A stretch of DNA of 64,000 nucleotides from assembly GCF_000003195.3 (NCBI RefSeq), contig NC_012871.2:16004293-16068292 (forward strand), written 5' to 3'. Of this stretch, positions 21,747 through 31,430 are shown in pieces. The notes under the pieces are model-generated. The model was not told the origin of the DNA and searched no databases. It worked only from the letters and a program-made list of their open reading frames with translations. The translations under genes and the position numbers were made by a program. The number at the start of each line of letters is the position of its first letter. Position 1 is the stretch's first letter. Source of the stretch: Sorghum bicolor. Taxonomy: Eukaryota; Streptophyta; Magnoliopsida; Poales; Poaceae.

Positions 21747-22120
21747 ATCGCCGCTGCAATTCCTACTGAGAATGCGGGTAGACTCCCGGGGCAACCCGAG
21801 AACTCTCCCACTAACCATACAGGGTGAAATTCAAACGACGGAAGAGAGTCCTTCTCAAAAAGGACTATAAACATTTTTTTAGCCTCCGCCAAAGGTAATC
21901 GGTAGTTATCTTAAAAAAAATTGAAAAATATTCAAAAATTCATTTCCAGCTAGGAAATAAAATAAAATAATAGAAATATATTTTTTCTAAATTTTTCAAA
22001 AATAAAAATTTTACAAATAAATGTTGGAAATTGCAAAAGTCATTTTTTCAGCTAGAAGTGCATCAATATGCCAACGGAAAAACTTCAAAAACTAGCCGTT
22101 GGAAGATGGAGACAAAAGCT
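21747..22120 (+). other. Noncoding AT-rich sequence between gag and the second ORF
   Basis: No ORF, RT or protease motif is visible here. Pol would normally occupy this place, so the coding segment has been lost in this lineage or copy. Confidence 0.6.
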
Positions 22121-22126
22121 GGGGAG

Positions 22127-22425
22127 CAGCGGGGCCCACCAGGGGGCGGCCGCCCCTAGGGTCGGCCGACCCCCCCCCCAACGGCCAGCTGGGGGAGGCT
22201 CCTAGCCGTTGCCCTCACCCCGAATCCACCTGCATTTTCAAACTATAAATACCAGGGGTTCGGGTGTGGCCCTCTCCACCCATTCTCACTTCACTTCATC
22301 ACTTCCATCTTCACTCTCCAAGCAACACTTTCACATCTTTGCTATTTCCAACCAACCACCAACAGAAACCTCACAAAAAAAATCACCAATCCAAGCTAGC
22401 TATCCACTGGTGCAAGCATTGAACC
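22127..22425 (+). promoter_or_regulatory. LTR-like internal promoter before the second Athila-like ORF
   Basis: It contains GGGGCCCACCAGGGGGCGGCC, which also occurs in the LTR-side sequence at about 6106, and the nearby AGAAGTGCATCAAT is shared too (6030 and 22055). It ends in CTATAAATAC (about 22243) and a pyrimidine-rich leader before the ATG at 22426. This looks like a second U3-type promoter inside the element. Confidence 0.55.
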
Positions 22426-23869
22426 ATGAAAAGGTTCGGCAAAACGGTTTCGGGGGCGTTTAAAAGAGTCACAAGGTCATCCTCAAAGCGCCCCTATCAG
22501 AGCACTTCCTCATACTACACCGATCCCCGATGGAGTCCCTCCGCTGAGGAAGAATCCCCGGAGATCGAGGAGGCAGAGGAAGAGGAAGAGGAAGAAGAAG
22601 AGGAACAAGAGGAGGAACAACTTGAAGAAGGAGGAGCCCACCAATTCAACTTGGTGGGTGATCGAGAACATCAAGCCTACAACATGCTCAAGGACCGGAT
22701 CTTCCTCCATACGCCGGTCTACGACGACTCGCTCCTCTCCGACATCGGTATGGACTCTGAATTCCTCTCCATATGGAAAGCCGCCGGGTGGGACAACATT
22801 CACCCCATAACTGAGTATGGATCCTATACCCTTACCATTCAATTCCTATGCACTTTAATAGAAACATATGAAGGTATTTCTGTTTGTTTATTTGGAAATG
22901 AATATGCTATCTTTTGGAAAGACTTAAGCAAATACCTTAGTTTTCATCAAAGATGCTCTCTTGATTTAGTGCATGCCACAAAAGGGCTTAATAAGGATAA
23001 GTTTTGTTAAGAAATCACGGGGCAAGTTCACACTGGAAAATACTATCCTAGAAATGCCCACATCCAACACCCCACTCTAAGGTTTTTTACACCTTTAGCT
23101 ATCCATAACAATGTTTCCTAGCCAGGATACCCGCGTTGTGCGAGTAAATGAAATGAGGTTACTTTACGCGGCTAGAATGAAAATAAAAGTTGCGCCTGTG
23201 CAAGAAATTGTAAGGCATTGGTTAGATATAATCAAGACAACCACCCCTATCTCTTTGACTTCACTCATACGTGTGGCCACGACCATTGGTGCGTTGGAAG
23301 GGCAAGATCTTGATTATATTCAAATTCCACGCACCATGATTAATGAAACCTATCTTATCCAAGGTCACCATTTGAAAAGAGATAATGTGTGCGGTCTTGT
23401 GTTTTATTTCCCAGGGTATACAAACGTAATCCGGTTACCTAACCCGGGTCTACGCTTGTATAACTCTAGGAGACTAACCTTTGATCTGCAGACAGCTGAA
23501 ACTGGGCGAAGGCGTAGTGTTTCTGGCAGGGACATCGGCGAATCCAGCTCCCAGCCACCACCCTTGTATACACAGCCGATCTACCAGTCGGGGTGGGACA
23601 CACCCATGCCGACACAAGGTGCTGAGGGGTGGGCTGAGGCGGATTCCAGCGCTTGGGAACAACAATCGCGCTGGAGGGCCCAATCACCAGAAGAATATCC
23701 TTCGGCCTCCAAAGTAGGCCGACCCGACTTGGAGCGCCTCCAAACTCAGCTTGGGGGACTGGTGGTGCGCACGGATGAGATCCTGGATACTCTCCAACAA
23801 CACATCCAAACCACCGATGCGCACCACCAGCAGGCCGTGGAGTGGCACCAGCAAGGGTTCCTATGGTAA
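22426..23869 (+). pseudogene. Second ORF of the Athila-like element (acidic, ATHILA ORF-type protein)
   Basis: ATG 22426 opens a basic N terminus (MKRFGKTVSGAFKRVTRSS), followed by a long acidic Glu run (about residues 45-70), then a globular part (HQAYNMLKDRIFLHTPVYDD and following). A TAA at 23008 and a frameshift near 23100 interrupt it. The continuation (23111-23869) has VRVNEMRLLYAARM and a Gln/His-rich, coiled-coil-like C terminus (LERLQTQLGGLVVRTDEILD). It resembles the plant proteins grouped as Athila ORF or putative plant transposon protein; its function is unknown. It is not an envelope protein as far as I can see: no signal peptide or transmembrane helix is evident. Confidence 0.55.
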
Positions 23870-23995
23870 CAGCAACAACAGGCCTGGCACCAGCAACAGC
23901 AAGAAGAAATGCAAGCTTGCCAAGATCAGCTGCTGAAACAGTTCCAAGACTTCTGGCGGTACATGGGGTACAACCCCGTCAGTAGGCCAGAAGCT

Positions 23996-24012
23996 AGCTT
24001 GGGGGAGGACCC
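23996..24012 (+). other. Polypurine-tract-like sequence
   Basis: GCTTGGGGGAGGAC resembles the plus-strand primer tract of Athila-group elements. The following sequence does not match the 5' LTR, so the 3' LTR appears to be missing or is more distal. Confidence 0.5.
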
Positions 24013-25000
24013 CCAATCCCGAGGTTATTTGCATTGCATATTTATTTTCATGCATCCTTAATTTTAAATTAGCATGTTTACTTTATGAAATTTCCATTAG
24101 TTAAATTCATGTTTTAATTATTGCATATAAAAAAATGAAAAAATGCTAAAAAGACAAAAATATAATTCCACTCTTATATGTGATGTAAGATATATGCTTC
24201 TTCCTTGTTGAAATGATGAATAGTTGCTCTATCGTAATTTCTTTCCAGTATCTAGTTTCAACCTTGAATTCTCCAAATTAATAAAATGATTAAATGTGTG
24301 GGTTGCAAAATGCTCTATCTAAAGTGTAAAGTAACTAATGGATATATTTGTGATGATCTGAGCTGCTAGTATCCTGTTCTAAACAACGCTAGAGTTCTGG
24401 AGTTTTTACAAAAATAAAATAATCACATTGAGTTAGATTAAGCTTTGTTGACCCTTTGAGAGGTTGTCATACCATTGAAAACAAAAATATTTCATTATCT
24501 TATCATCTCAAAAGTTTGTTAGAAGGCATATGGCTATGAAAAAGAAAAAAAAGCATCCGAGGAAATAAAGAAAAAAAAGATCACGAGGAAATAAAAAGGG
24601 ACATGTGTCCGGAACCTCGAAAAAATAAAAATAAAAAAATGGGCAAGTGTCCAACAGTAGAATTAGCCACATAGCCATGTGTCTCTAATAGACAAAAAGA
24701 GAATGATGGAAAATAAAAAGTTTTCAAAAATTCAATGGTATGATTAACTTTCTCTTTGGATCCATTGTTTAATTTGACAAATAAATGTGCTAAGTTTTGA
24801 AAATCAAAACAACTCCGGAACAAAGGTGAAGTAAAGAACTAGGGATATAGCACTCGATCTGATCAAATCCATCCTGCAAATGCTTAAGGACCCAAGGTAT
24901 GAGCAATAGCCCCATGACATATCTGTTCAAAATTCAAAGGAGAATTCTTGTTTGAAGGTATGTACTGGATAGAAGTGAAAATATGAGTTGCTACATTTAT
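24013..25000. other. AT-rich noncoding sequence
   Basis: No gene is supported. Several A-rich stretches (24540-24650) and an imperfect reuse of ATTCAATGGTATGA/TCATACCATTGAA at 24467-24480 and 24730-24745 suggest Athila-type 3' noncoding sequence. Confidence 0.4.
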
Positions 25001-25560
25001 ACCACTAATTGTACCACTAATTATAGCACTAATTGTACCACTAATAGTAAGTGAACATTACTAAATACACCATAGAACATTACTAAATAAATTATAGAAC
25101 ATCACATCGCATATATATTGTGTGAACATCACTAAATACATCACAGAACACTATATGTATACTATGTGAACATCGCTAAAATATGTTATAGAACATCAAA
25201 TATATATTACGTGAAAAAAACTAAATACACCATAGAACATCGCTAATTACATTAAAGAACATTGTATATATATTACGTGAAAGTAAATAAGAAATTGGTA
25301 CTATAATATACATGAAAATAAATAAATATATATGAATTTGAGTAGAGGCAATATTCTAGATTCATAAGAAACTGGTACTATGATATACATGAAAATAAAT
25401 AAATATATAATGTAATACAAATAATAAATAGAGCAAAGCATAAGAAAAAAAATAAAAACATGTAACAAAGAAAAAAATTTAAAGAATATCGTATATATAT
25501 TACATACGTAGACATCACTACACTATAGAACATCACTAATTGATTTAAAGAACATCGGCC
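25000..25560. repeat. Degenerate short tandem repeats (CACTAAT / CATAGAACAT)
   Basis: Units such as GAACATCACTAAATACA, CATAGAACAT and TATATATTACGTGAA recur about eight times with irregular spacing. The CACTAATTGTAC units at the left edge match the other side of the Athila-like insertion (about 5790), so this is probably CACTA A sequence. Confidence 0.6.
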
Positions 25561-25562
25561 CG

Positions 25563-25650
25563 GTGTGTGTGGGCGCGCGCACGCGCGCATCGGCCGGGGA
25601 TGATCAAGTGTGTGTGTATACATGTGTGTGTGTTTTTTTTCAATTATACA
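25563..25650. repeat. Alternating purine-pyrimidine tract (GT/GC microsatellite)
   Basis: GTGTGTGTGGGCGCGCGCACGC and, after a short gap, two further GTGTGTGT runs. This composition favours left-handed Z-DNA. Confidence 0.8.
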
Positions 25651-25658
25651 TATATTAA

Positions 25659-25889
25659 GGTATTGTTTAGTTCGCAAAAATTTTGGGGTTTAGCTACTGT
25701 AGCACTTTCGTTTTTATTTGATAAACAATGTCCAATCACGGAATAACTAAGGTTAAAAGATTTATCTCACAATTACAGATAAACTGTGTAACTAGTTTTT
25801 ATTTTCGTCTATATTTAATAATCCATGCATGCAACCAAAGATTTAATGTGACGGGGACTCTTAAAAAATTTTTCGAACTAAACAAGGCC
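25659..25889. mobile_element. Tourist-like MITE with TAA target duplication
   Basis: It starts GGTATTGTTTAGTTCG and ends CGAACTAAACAAGGCC, giving near-perfect inverted ends, flanked by TAA at 25656-25658 and 25890-25892. The interior (TACTGTAGCACTTTCG, CATGCATGCAACC) matches the very abundant GGCCTTGTTTAGTTC MITE of sorghum-type grasses. Length is 231 bp. A 3-bp TAA/TTA duplication is the PIF/Harbinger signature. Confidence 0.9.
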
Positions 25890-26039
25890 TAATTAACATA
25901 TGTAAACACTTTTATTATTATCTAATTTTTCATATTTTTTCTTTCTCTTTTTTCTATATATAAGTTTTCACTTTTTTCTTTCTTTTTTTCTTTAATTTTT
26001 TCTTTCTTTTTCTTTCTTTTTTGCTTTATTTTTTTCTTT

Positions 26040-26440
26040 CTCTGTCTTAGTTAGCGGCCGGCGTGCTCGCGGGGGGCTTGGCCGCGGGTGGGGGCGCGCG
26101 CGGCCGCGCGGCCGACGGCGTAAGGCCCGTGCGCCACTGCCCCCTGCCAGCGGGCGTTGTCGGGCGCCGAGGGCGCGCCCGCGCGTGGCGGCGGCGGGGC
26201 GCGCAAACGAAGAGAGAGGGAGTAGAGGCGCGCAAACAAGAAAGAGAGAGAGAGGGAGTACGGCGGGGTGGTGCTCGGGGTGGTGCTCGGAGTTGGGTTG
26301 ACGGCAGCGAGCAAGGACGACGACAACGGCGGCACGACGTTGGACGAAGAAGACGGAGCGGCGCGGCGGCGGTTAGGGCAAGATCGACGATGGCGCGGAG
26401 AAGAAGGAGAAAGAAGGGCTCTGCCCTTTATAGGGCAGGG
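26040..26440 (-). promoter_or_regulatory. GC-rich leader and TATA box of a CACTA 5' end
   Basis: CTTTATAGGG at 26417-26426 reads CCCTATAAAG on the minus strand, immediately inside the TAGTCCCGG repeats. It is followed on that strand by a GC-rich leader. The same layout (TATA next to the repeats, then a leader) recurs at 30425 for element B. ORFs in this GC-rich stretch are not supported. Confidence 0.5.
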
Positions 26441-26565
26441 CACCTTTAGTCCCGGGCCGAGCCACAGCCCGGGACTAAAGGTCTATACCTTTAGTCCCGG
26501 TTCCAGCCTGGAACCGGGGCTAAAGACCCTTTAGTCCCGGGCTGTGGACTAAAGGTGTTTCACCA
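26440..26565. repeat. CACTA subterminal inverted repeats
   Basis: There are four blocks of CTTTAGTCCCGGG or its complement, including CCGGTTCCAGCCTGGAACCGG. They mark a CACTA end between elements A and B. Confidence 0.8.
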
Positions 26566-26954
26566 AATTATGGTGCCAGTTCAAGCGTCATAATTTGGTT
26601 TTCCCTTTTTTTATTTTCCCTTTATATTGTTAAATGCATTATAAATTAAATAAATATGATAAAATTATTAAAAAATACACATTAATTTTATTCTGCTCTA
26701 CTCTTCAGTATAAAAATTCTTAACACAATTGTTTTTCAAATATTTCATATTATTCAAAATAAATGTTATTCATAATGAATATTGTGATAATGCAAAAATA
26801 TAATGGCCAATTAAATTTTAAAAAATTGTTGGCTTTAGACAGATACTTAGTTTTTGGGTCATTTGGACGTTAAACTTTTGGTTCTTTAATAATAATTATA
26901 TAAATGAGCGACATTGATTGTATAAATTTGAAATTTAAATTTTCAAAAGTTGTA

Positions 26955-28600
26955 AGATGGATTTTGGAACACTGGATGGCCTCAAATAGAAAACTCATGA
27001 ATACAAAGTTTGTTCCACTCATCAAGACCTACATTTTCTCTACTAGTCACATTTTCATTTAAAAAAGTTTGGACCACTCAATTTTAAAATTTGAAAGAAT
27101 TCATAGCGAAACGCTAATTTTAAGAACCATGGATGGCCTCAAATGAAAAACTCATGAATACCAATATTGCTCCACTCATCAAGATCTACATTTTATATAT
27201 AGACCATTTTTGCATTTGACAAAGTGCTAGCAAAGTGTAGTTCAAAATCCACACTTCCCACGTATAGTTTCATATAGTTTGTGTGAGATTCAAGATTTGG
27301 TGAGTATTGTTTAGATAGACTTTTCCAAATGAAAAAATGGTCTATATAAAAAATTTGGATATTGATGAGCTCTAACAATTTGGTATTCAAAAGATTTTCA
27401 TTCCAAGTCAATTTCTCCGTCGTTTGACCAAGTTTGACCAAAGCCCGTCTTCGAATTTAAAAACATGTGCCTGGGACTCGATCAAATTTATCCAGATGAA
27501 AATACGACCCATGTTTGAAATGTAGGTCTTGATGAGATCTAACAACTTGGTATTCAAAAGTTTTCCATTTGAAGTACTCAGATGGGTCATTTGACCAAGT
27601 TTGACCAAAGTCAAAATAGTGGGTTTCACAAACACACACTTTGACCGAGCCTTGGATGGCCTCAAATGGAAAACTCATGAATACAAAGTTTGTTCCACTC
27701 ATTAAGACCTACATTTTCTCTAATGGTCACATTTTCATTTGAAAAAGTTTGGACCACTCAATTTTAAAATTTGAAAGAATTCATAGGAAAACGCTAATTT
27801 TCAGAACCATGGATGGCCTCAAATGGAAAACTCATGAATACCAATATTGCTCCACTCATCAAGATCTACATTTTATATATAGACCATTTTTGCATTTGAT
27901 AAAGTGTTGGCAAAGTGTAGTTCAAAATCCACACTTCCCACGTATAGTTTCATATAGTTTGTGTGAGATTCAAGATTTGGTGAGTATTGTTTACATAAAC
28001 TTTTCCAAATGGAAAAATGGTCTATATAAAAAGTTTGGATATCGATGAGCTCTAACAACTTGATATTCAAAAGATTTCCATTCCAAGTCATTTTCTCCGT
28101 CGTTTGACCAAAGCCCGTCTTCGAATTTGAAAACATGTGCCTGGGACTCGATCAAATTTATCCAGATGAAAATATGATCCATGTATGAAATGTAGGTCTT
28201 CATGAGATCTAACAACTTGGTATTCAAAAGTTTTCCATTTGAAGTACTCAGATGGGTCATTTGTCCAAGTTTGACCAAAGTCAAAATAGTGGGTTTCACA
28301 AACACACACTTTGACCGAGCTCTGGATGGCCTCAAATGGAAAACTCATGAATACAAAGTTTGTACTACTCATCAAGACCTACATTTTCTCTAATGGTCAC
28401 ATTTTCATTTGAAAAATTTTGGACCACTCAATTTTAAAATTTGAAAGAATTCATAGCGAAACGCTAATTTTCAGAACCATGGATGGCCTCAAATGGAAAA
28501 CTCATGAATACCAATATTGCTCCACTTATCAAGATCTACATTTCATTTATAGACTATTTTTGTATTTGACAAAGTGCTGGCAAAGTGTACAAAATTTGAT
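26955..28600. repeat. Tandem array, about 2.4 copies of a 670-680-bp unit, with internal inverted subrepeats
   Basis: GGATGGCCTCAAATGGAAAA recurs at 26974, 27131, 27654, 27811, 28324 and 28481. That is two per unit, 157 bp apart, with unit periods of 680 and 670 bp. Each full unit also holds inverted copies (GGTATTCAAAAGTTTTCCAT at about 27550 and 28221). Direct plus inverted short repeats near a CACTA end are typical binding sites of the accessory protein. Confidence 0.85.
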
Positions 28601-29886
28601 CCACTCGTAGGTCGAATCCTTCCTGTTTGTACTCATCCCACATACGCACACCTGCTTTGCTCCATAGAAGCTGGAGTTCCTCAACCAATGGCCTCAGGTA
28701 AACATCGATGTCGTTGCCAGGTTGCTTCGGACCTTGGATGAGCACCGGCATCATAATGAACTTCCGCTTCATGCATAACCACGGAGGAAGGTTGTAGATA
28801 CATAGAGTAACGGGCCAAGTGCTATGACTAGAGCTCTGGTCCTCAAAAGGATTAAATCCATCCGTACTCAATATGAACCTTAGGTTTCTTGCGTCCTCTG
28901 CAAAGTCCGGGAATTCTCTATCGATTCCTCTCCACTGAGAACGGGTGTCTCAACATGTTGTCCACCTTACGGTCTTCTTTGTGCCATCGCAACAACTTTG
29001 CATGCTCCTTATTTCTGAACAAACGTTTTAGGCGTGGAATTATTGGAGCATACCATATAACCTTGGCAGGGATTCTCTTCCTCGGACGTTCTTCATCCTC
29101 AACATCGACAGGGTCATCTCGCAAGATCTTGTACCGTGACGCATGGCAAACAGGGCATTCATCTAATTTCTCGTGCTCGCCACGGTACAGGATGCAGTCA
29201 TTAGAGCATGCATGTATCTTCTCGATTTGTAATCCCAAAGGGCAGACGATCTTTTTTGCTTCGTATGTAGTGGTGGGTAACTCATTAGGCTTCGGAAGCA
29301 TCTTTTTTTGGATCTTCAGTAATTTTCCAAATGCCTTGTCAGAAATACCATTCTCTGCCTTCCACTGTAACAACTCCAGTGTCGTTCCTTGCTTTTTCTG
29401 TCCCTCTTCGGCCGACAGGTAGAGTAGCTTCTTATGATCCTCTAGCATTTGGTCAAATTTAGCCTTCTCCTTTGCACTTTCGCAATCTCTCTGTACATCG
29501 CGAATGACATCACCAAGAGCATCGTCATCATCAACGATACTGTTTCCTGCATCCCCGTCTTCTTCACCTTCGTCCTCTACTGCGAAGTCGCAGTATTGAG
29601 CAAAAACATTGTCAGGGTACGCTTGCTCTTCTTCACCTTCTTCCATCATAACCCCGGACTTTCCGTGTTTGGTCCAACATATATAGTTTGGCATGAAACC
29701 ATTCGTGAACAAGTGTAAGTGAATTTCTCTTGAGTTTGAAAATTCCTTCAAATTCTTACACACGGCACATGGGCAGCACATAAAACCATCCCGCTTATTT
29801 TGCTCTGCCACTCTGCGGAATTCTCGCACGCCCTCAATGAACTCGTTGGAGCGGCGATCGACATTGTACATCCAATGGCATGCCAT
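28554..29886 (-). pseudogene. TNP2-type CACTA transposase, N-terminal half
   Basis: After an ATAATGCAG acceptor the ATG at 29886 gives MACHWMYNVDRRSNEFIEGV, the transposase-associated domain with its cysteines (CCPCAVCKN). An acidic linker follows (about 29480-29640), then the Transposase_21 region: HACSNDCILYRGEHEKLDEC, CPVCHASRYK and VIWYAPIIPRLKRLF. A frameshift near 28925 (after DNMLRHP) moves to the frame with STDGFNPFEDQSSSHSTWPV and YNLPPWLCMKRKFIMM. Homology stops at about 28607 (YKQEGFDLRV), fused to the tandem array. Roughly the last half of a TNP2 protein, including most of the catalytic region, is absent. Confidence 0.85.
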
Positions 29887-29904
29887 TATCTGCATTATCA
29901 TGGA

Positions 29905-30420
29905 ATTGTAATTTTTCTATTAGAAGCTATAATTTTATCAGTAAAGAAAATTAATTTCAAGAATTTTTAAAGTGAAAAACAATTTATTTAACAATTACAA
30001 CAAAAATTATATTATTAATATTTTAAAATAAGAACATGACCATATTAAAGTAAAAAATATCCTATAATATCTATAATAGAACTTAACATGATTCGTGTAT
30101 ACATAGTAGTAATTTGTGTATACTAGTTTTTAGCGGGCACACACTTAGCATCGTTCAAAAAAATTCAAACATGAGAAGATGATGATTGGAGAGATGGCAA
30201 CATGAAATAATTAAAATAGACATATGTCCAATATGAAATTACATATGGCGGTGAGAAACATAGGAGGATGAAGCTAACAACCTTTCAAACAAATCGACGA
30301 CGGCGTGGAAGCGTTGAAATGGATCGATCGCGGGAGATGAGAGCAATAACAAGAAAGAACAAGCAAGAACAAAGGACCTCGGGCTCGGGCAGGGAGAGAA
30401 AGAAGGGAGGAGGGAGATTC
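29905..30420 (-). other. CACTA B leader and intron, no independent gene
   Basis: Minus-strand sequence from the TATA box (about 30425) reads as a leader ending AAAG/GTTGTTAG near 30290, then AT-rich intron-like sequence up to the TNP2 acceptor at 29890. Nothing else is recognised. Confidence 0.45.
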
Positions 30421-30427
30421 AATTTAT

Positions 30428-30682
30428 AGCGGGGAGGGTTTAGTCCCGGTTGGTGTTGCCAACCGGGACTAAACACCTACCTTTAGCCCCGGTTGGCGCC
30501 AAAGACCGGGACAAAAGGTTTAGTCCCGGTTAGTGGCACAAACCAGAGCTAAAGGTAGGTCTTTAGTCCCAATTGGTAACACACCGGGACTAAAGGTCCC
30601 TCTCCGACAGCGCCTGACACCGAAGCCGTTGGGGAGGGACCGTTAGTCTCGGTTGGTTTTACCAACCGGGACTAAAGATCTT
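30428..30682. repeat. CACTA subterminal inverted repeats, element B 5' end
   Basis: Four hairpin-forming copies of TTTAGTCCCGGTTGGT with complements, the last (about 30645-30676) nearly perfect around a TTTT/AA loop. Confidence 0.8.
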
Positions 30683-30740
30683 TTTTGTCCTGGACGTCAA
30701 AAATGCTAGACACATCGATGAAAGATCTGTTCTCTAGTAG

Positions 30741-31430
30741 CCTTTTGAAGAAATACGATAGCGCCTTAGAAAACGGTCCGGAGGGAGTAGTCCTCTATGT
30801 TAGATGCATATGTATGGACATGAGTCGTGAATCCATGGTAAATTGGATGCTTAACGGTAGCTCCATGAGAAGTGTTCTCACTATTTTTTTTTGTTCCCCT
30901 AGAAACAGGAATGGAGGTGAAAAAGAATGCAGGCTAAGCAGCAGGCGTAACCTTGACCACCCATCCAATCCAAGTGGCATCACCGTGGGCGGGCCCACTT
31001 GGGCGCAACAACAACAACTTTTGCCGCTGCGTTCTTTGGGCTTTCTCGCCGTCGCGCTCCGGCCTCCTCGGTGCCAATTGTGGACGCCGAGGCGGAACCC
31101 GCATCGGCCATCCCCCGCCGTCAACCCACCCACGCGCCCAGCCCACTGCGCCTGCGCCCACTGCCACTGGACCCCACCTCCCTTCGTCCCCTGGACCCGG
31201 CCCACCCACTGCCCCGCCCCCAAGCTGACAGAATCTTTTCCCATCGGCGCTACAAATCGCTCGCTTACACGGTCCCTACTCTACCCCCTCCCACGGCAGG
31301 GGCGGGCCCACTCGAGATGGCCCCACGTGTCAGCGAGGCTGGACGCTCGCGTGCGGAGTGAGCGCGGCGGTTCACCACGCGAAAGGCCGCCTCCTCCAGT
31401 TCTCCCCCCCCTCGCCTCCCATCTCATCCC
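30741..31430 (+). promoter_or_regulatory. Upstream region of PHR2
   Basis: This stretch is GC-rich from about 30980 and has a CACGTG G-box core at 31324-31329 (CCACGTGTC). I find no PHR-binding P1BS site (GNATATNC) and no clear TATA box. Long ORFs here (30685-31645 on both strands) are compositional. The CACTA B 5' end lies directly upstream. Confidence 0.45.

Larger units (their letters stand above)
5900..24985 (+). mobile_element. Athila-like non-autonomous Ty3/gypsy element, split by gypsy-1
   Basis: The pieces are an LTR-like region (about 5900-6250 plus 18706-20313), a tRNA-Asp-type primer site (20319), gag (20541-21746), a second ORF with its own TATA box (22426-23869), a purine tract TTGGGGGAGGA (about 24000) and AT-rich noncoding sequence. 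There is no protease, reverse transcriptase or integrase, so it would depend on an autonomous relative. No 3' LTR copy was found in 24000-25650, so the element is either 3' truncated or its end is unrecognised. Outer limits are approximate; the core 18706-24012 is secure. Confidence 0.65.
166..26570 (-). mobile_element. CACTA (En/Spm) element A, interrupted by later insertions
   Basis: The left end starts with CACTAGTACAGG, the CACTA-type terminus, preceded by TAG (possible 3-bp target duplication). It is followed by subterminal inverted repeats built on TAGTCCCGGTTGGT. A decayed minus-strand accessory gene fills 711-4626. The Athila-like insertion splits the element: short AT-rich repeats containing ATTGTACCACTAAT occur on both sides of it (about 5790 and 25010). 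The inferred 5' end is the TAGTCCCGG-rich block at 26440-26560, next to a minus-strand TATA box. No TNP2 transposase lies inside, so this would be a non-autonomous element. The right boundary is inference; the right part could instead belong to element B. Confidence 0.45.
26566..30740 (-). mobile_element. CACTA element B, deletion derivative with truncated TNP2
   Basis: The 5' end is at the right: TAGTCCCGGTTGG inverted repeats (30430-30680) and a possible decayed terminus GTTCTCTAGTAG (30728-30739). On the minus strand a TATA box (about 30425) leads to a leader, then TNP2 N-terminal sequence (29886-28607), which breaks off into a 675-bp tandem array (26955-28600). The C-terminal half of TNP2 and the second gene are missing, so it is non-autonomous. 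The exact termini are not resolved. It lies about 700 bp upstream of the PHR2 transcript. Confidence 0.6.

Noticed and set aside
22426..23869. Envelope protein of an endogenous retrovirus-like element
   Set aside because: No signal peptide, transmembrane segment or cleavage site is visible; the acidic and coiled-coil composition does not fit.
26047..26534. Long GC-rich ORFs on both strands
   Set aside because: Low-complexity Arg/Gly/Ala products over a CACTA leader; composition alone explains them.
27193..28393. ORFs in the 675-bp tandem array
   Set aside because: They repeat with the array and have no domain; the AT-rich repeats leave frames open by chance.
30776..30792. CCGGAGGGAGTA, like the end of a Stowaway MITE
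   Set aside because: No partner end CTCCCTCCG is found nearby, so the match is probably a remnant or chance.
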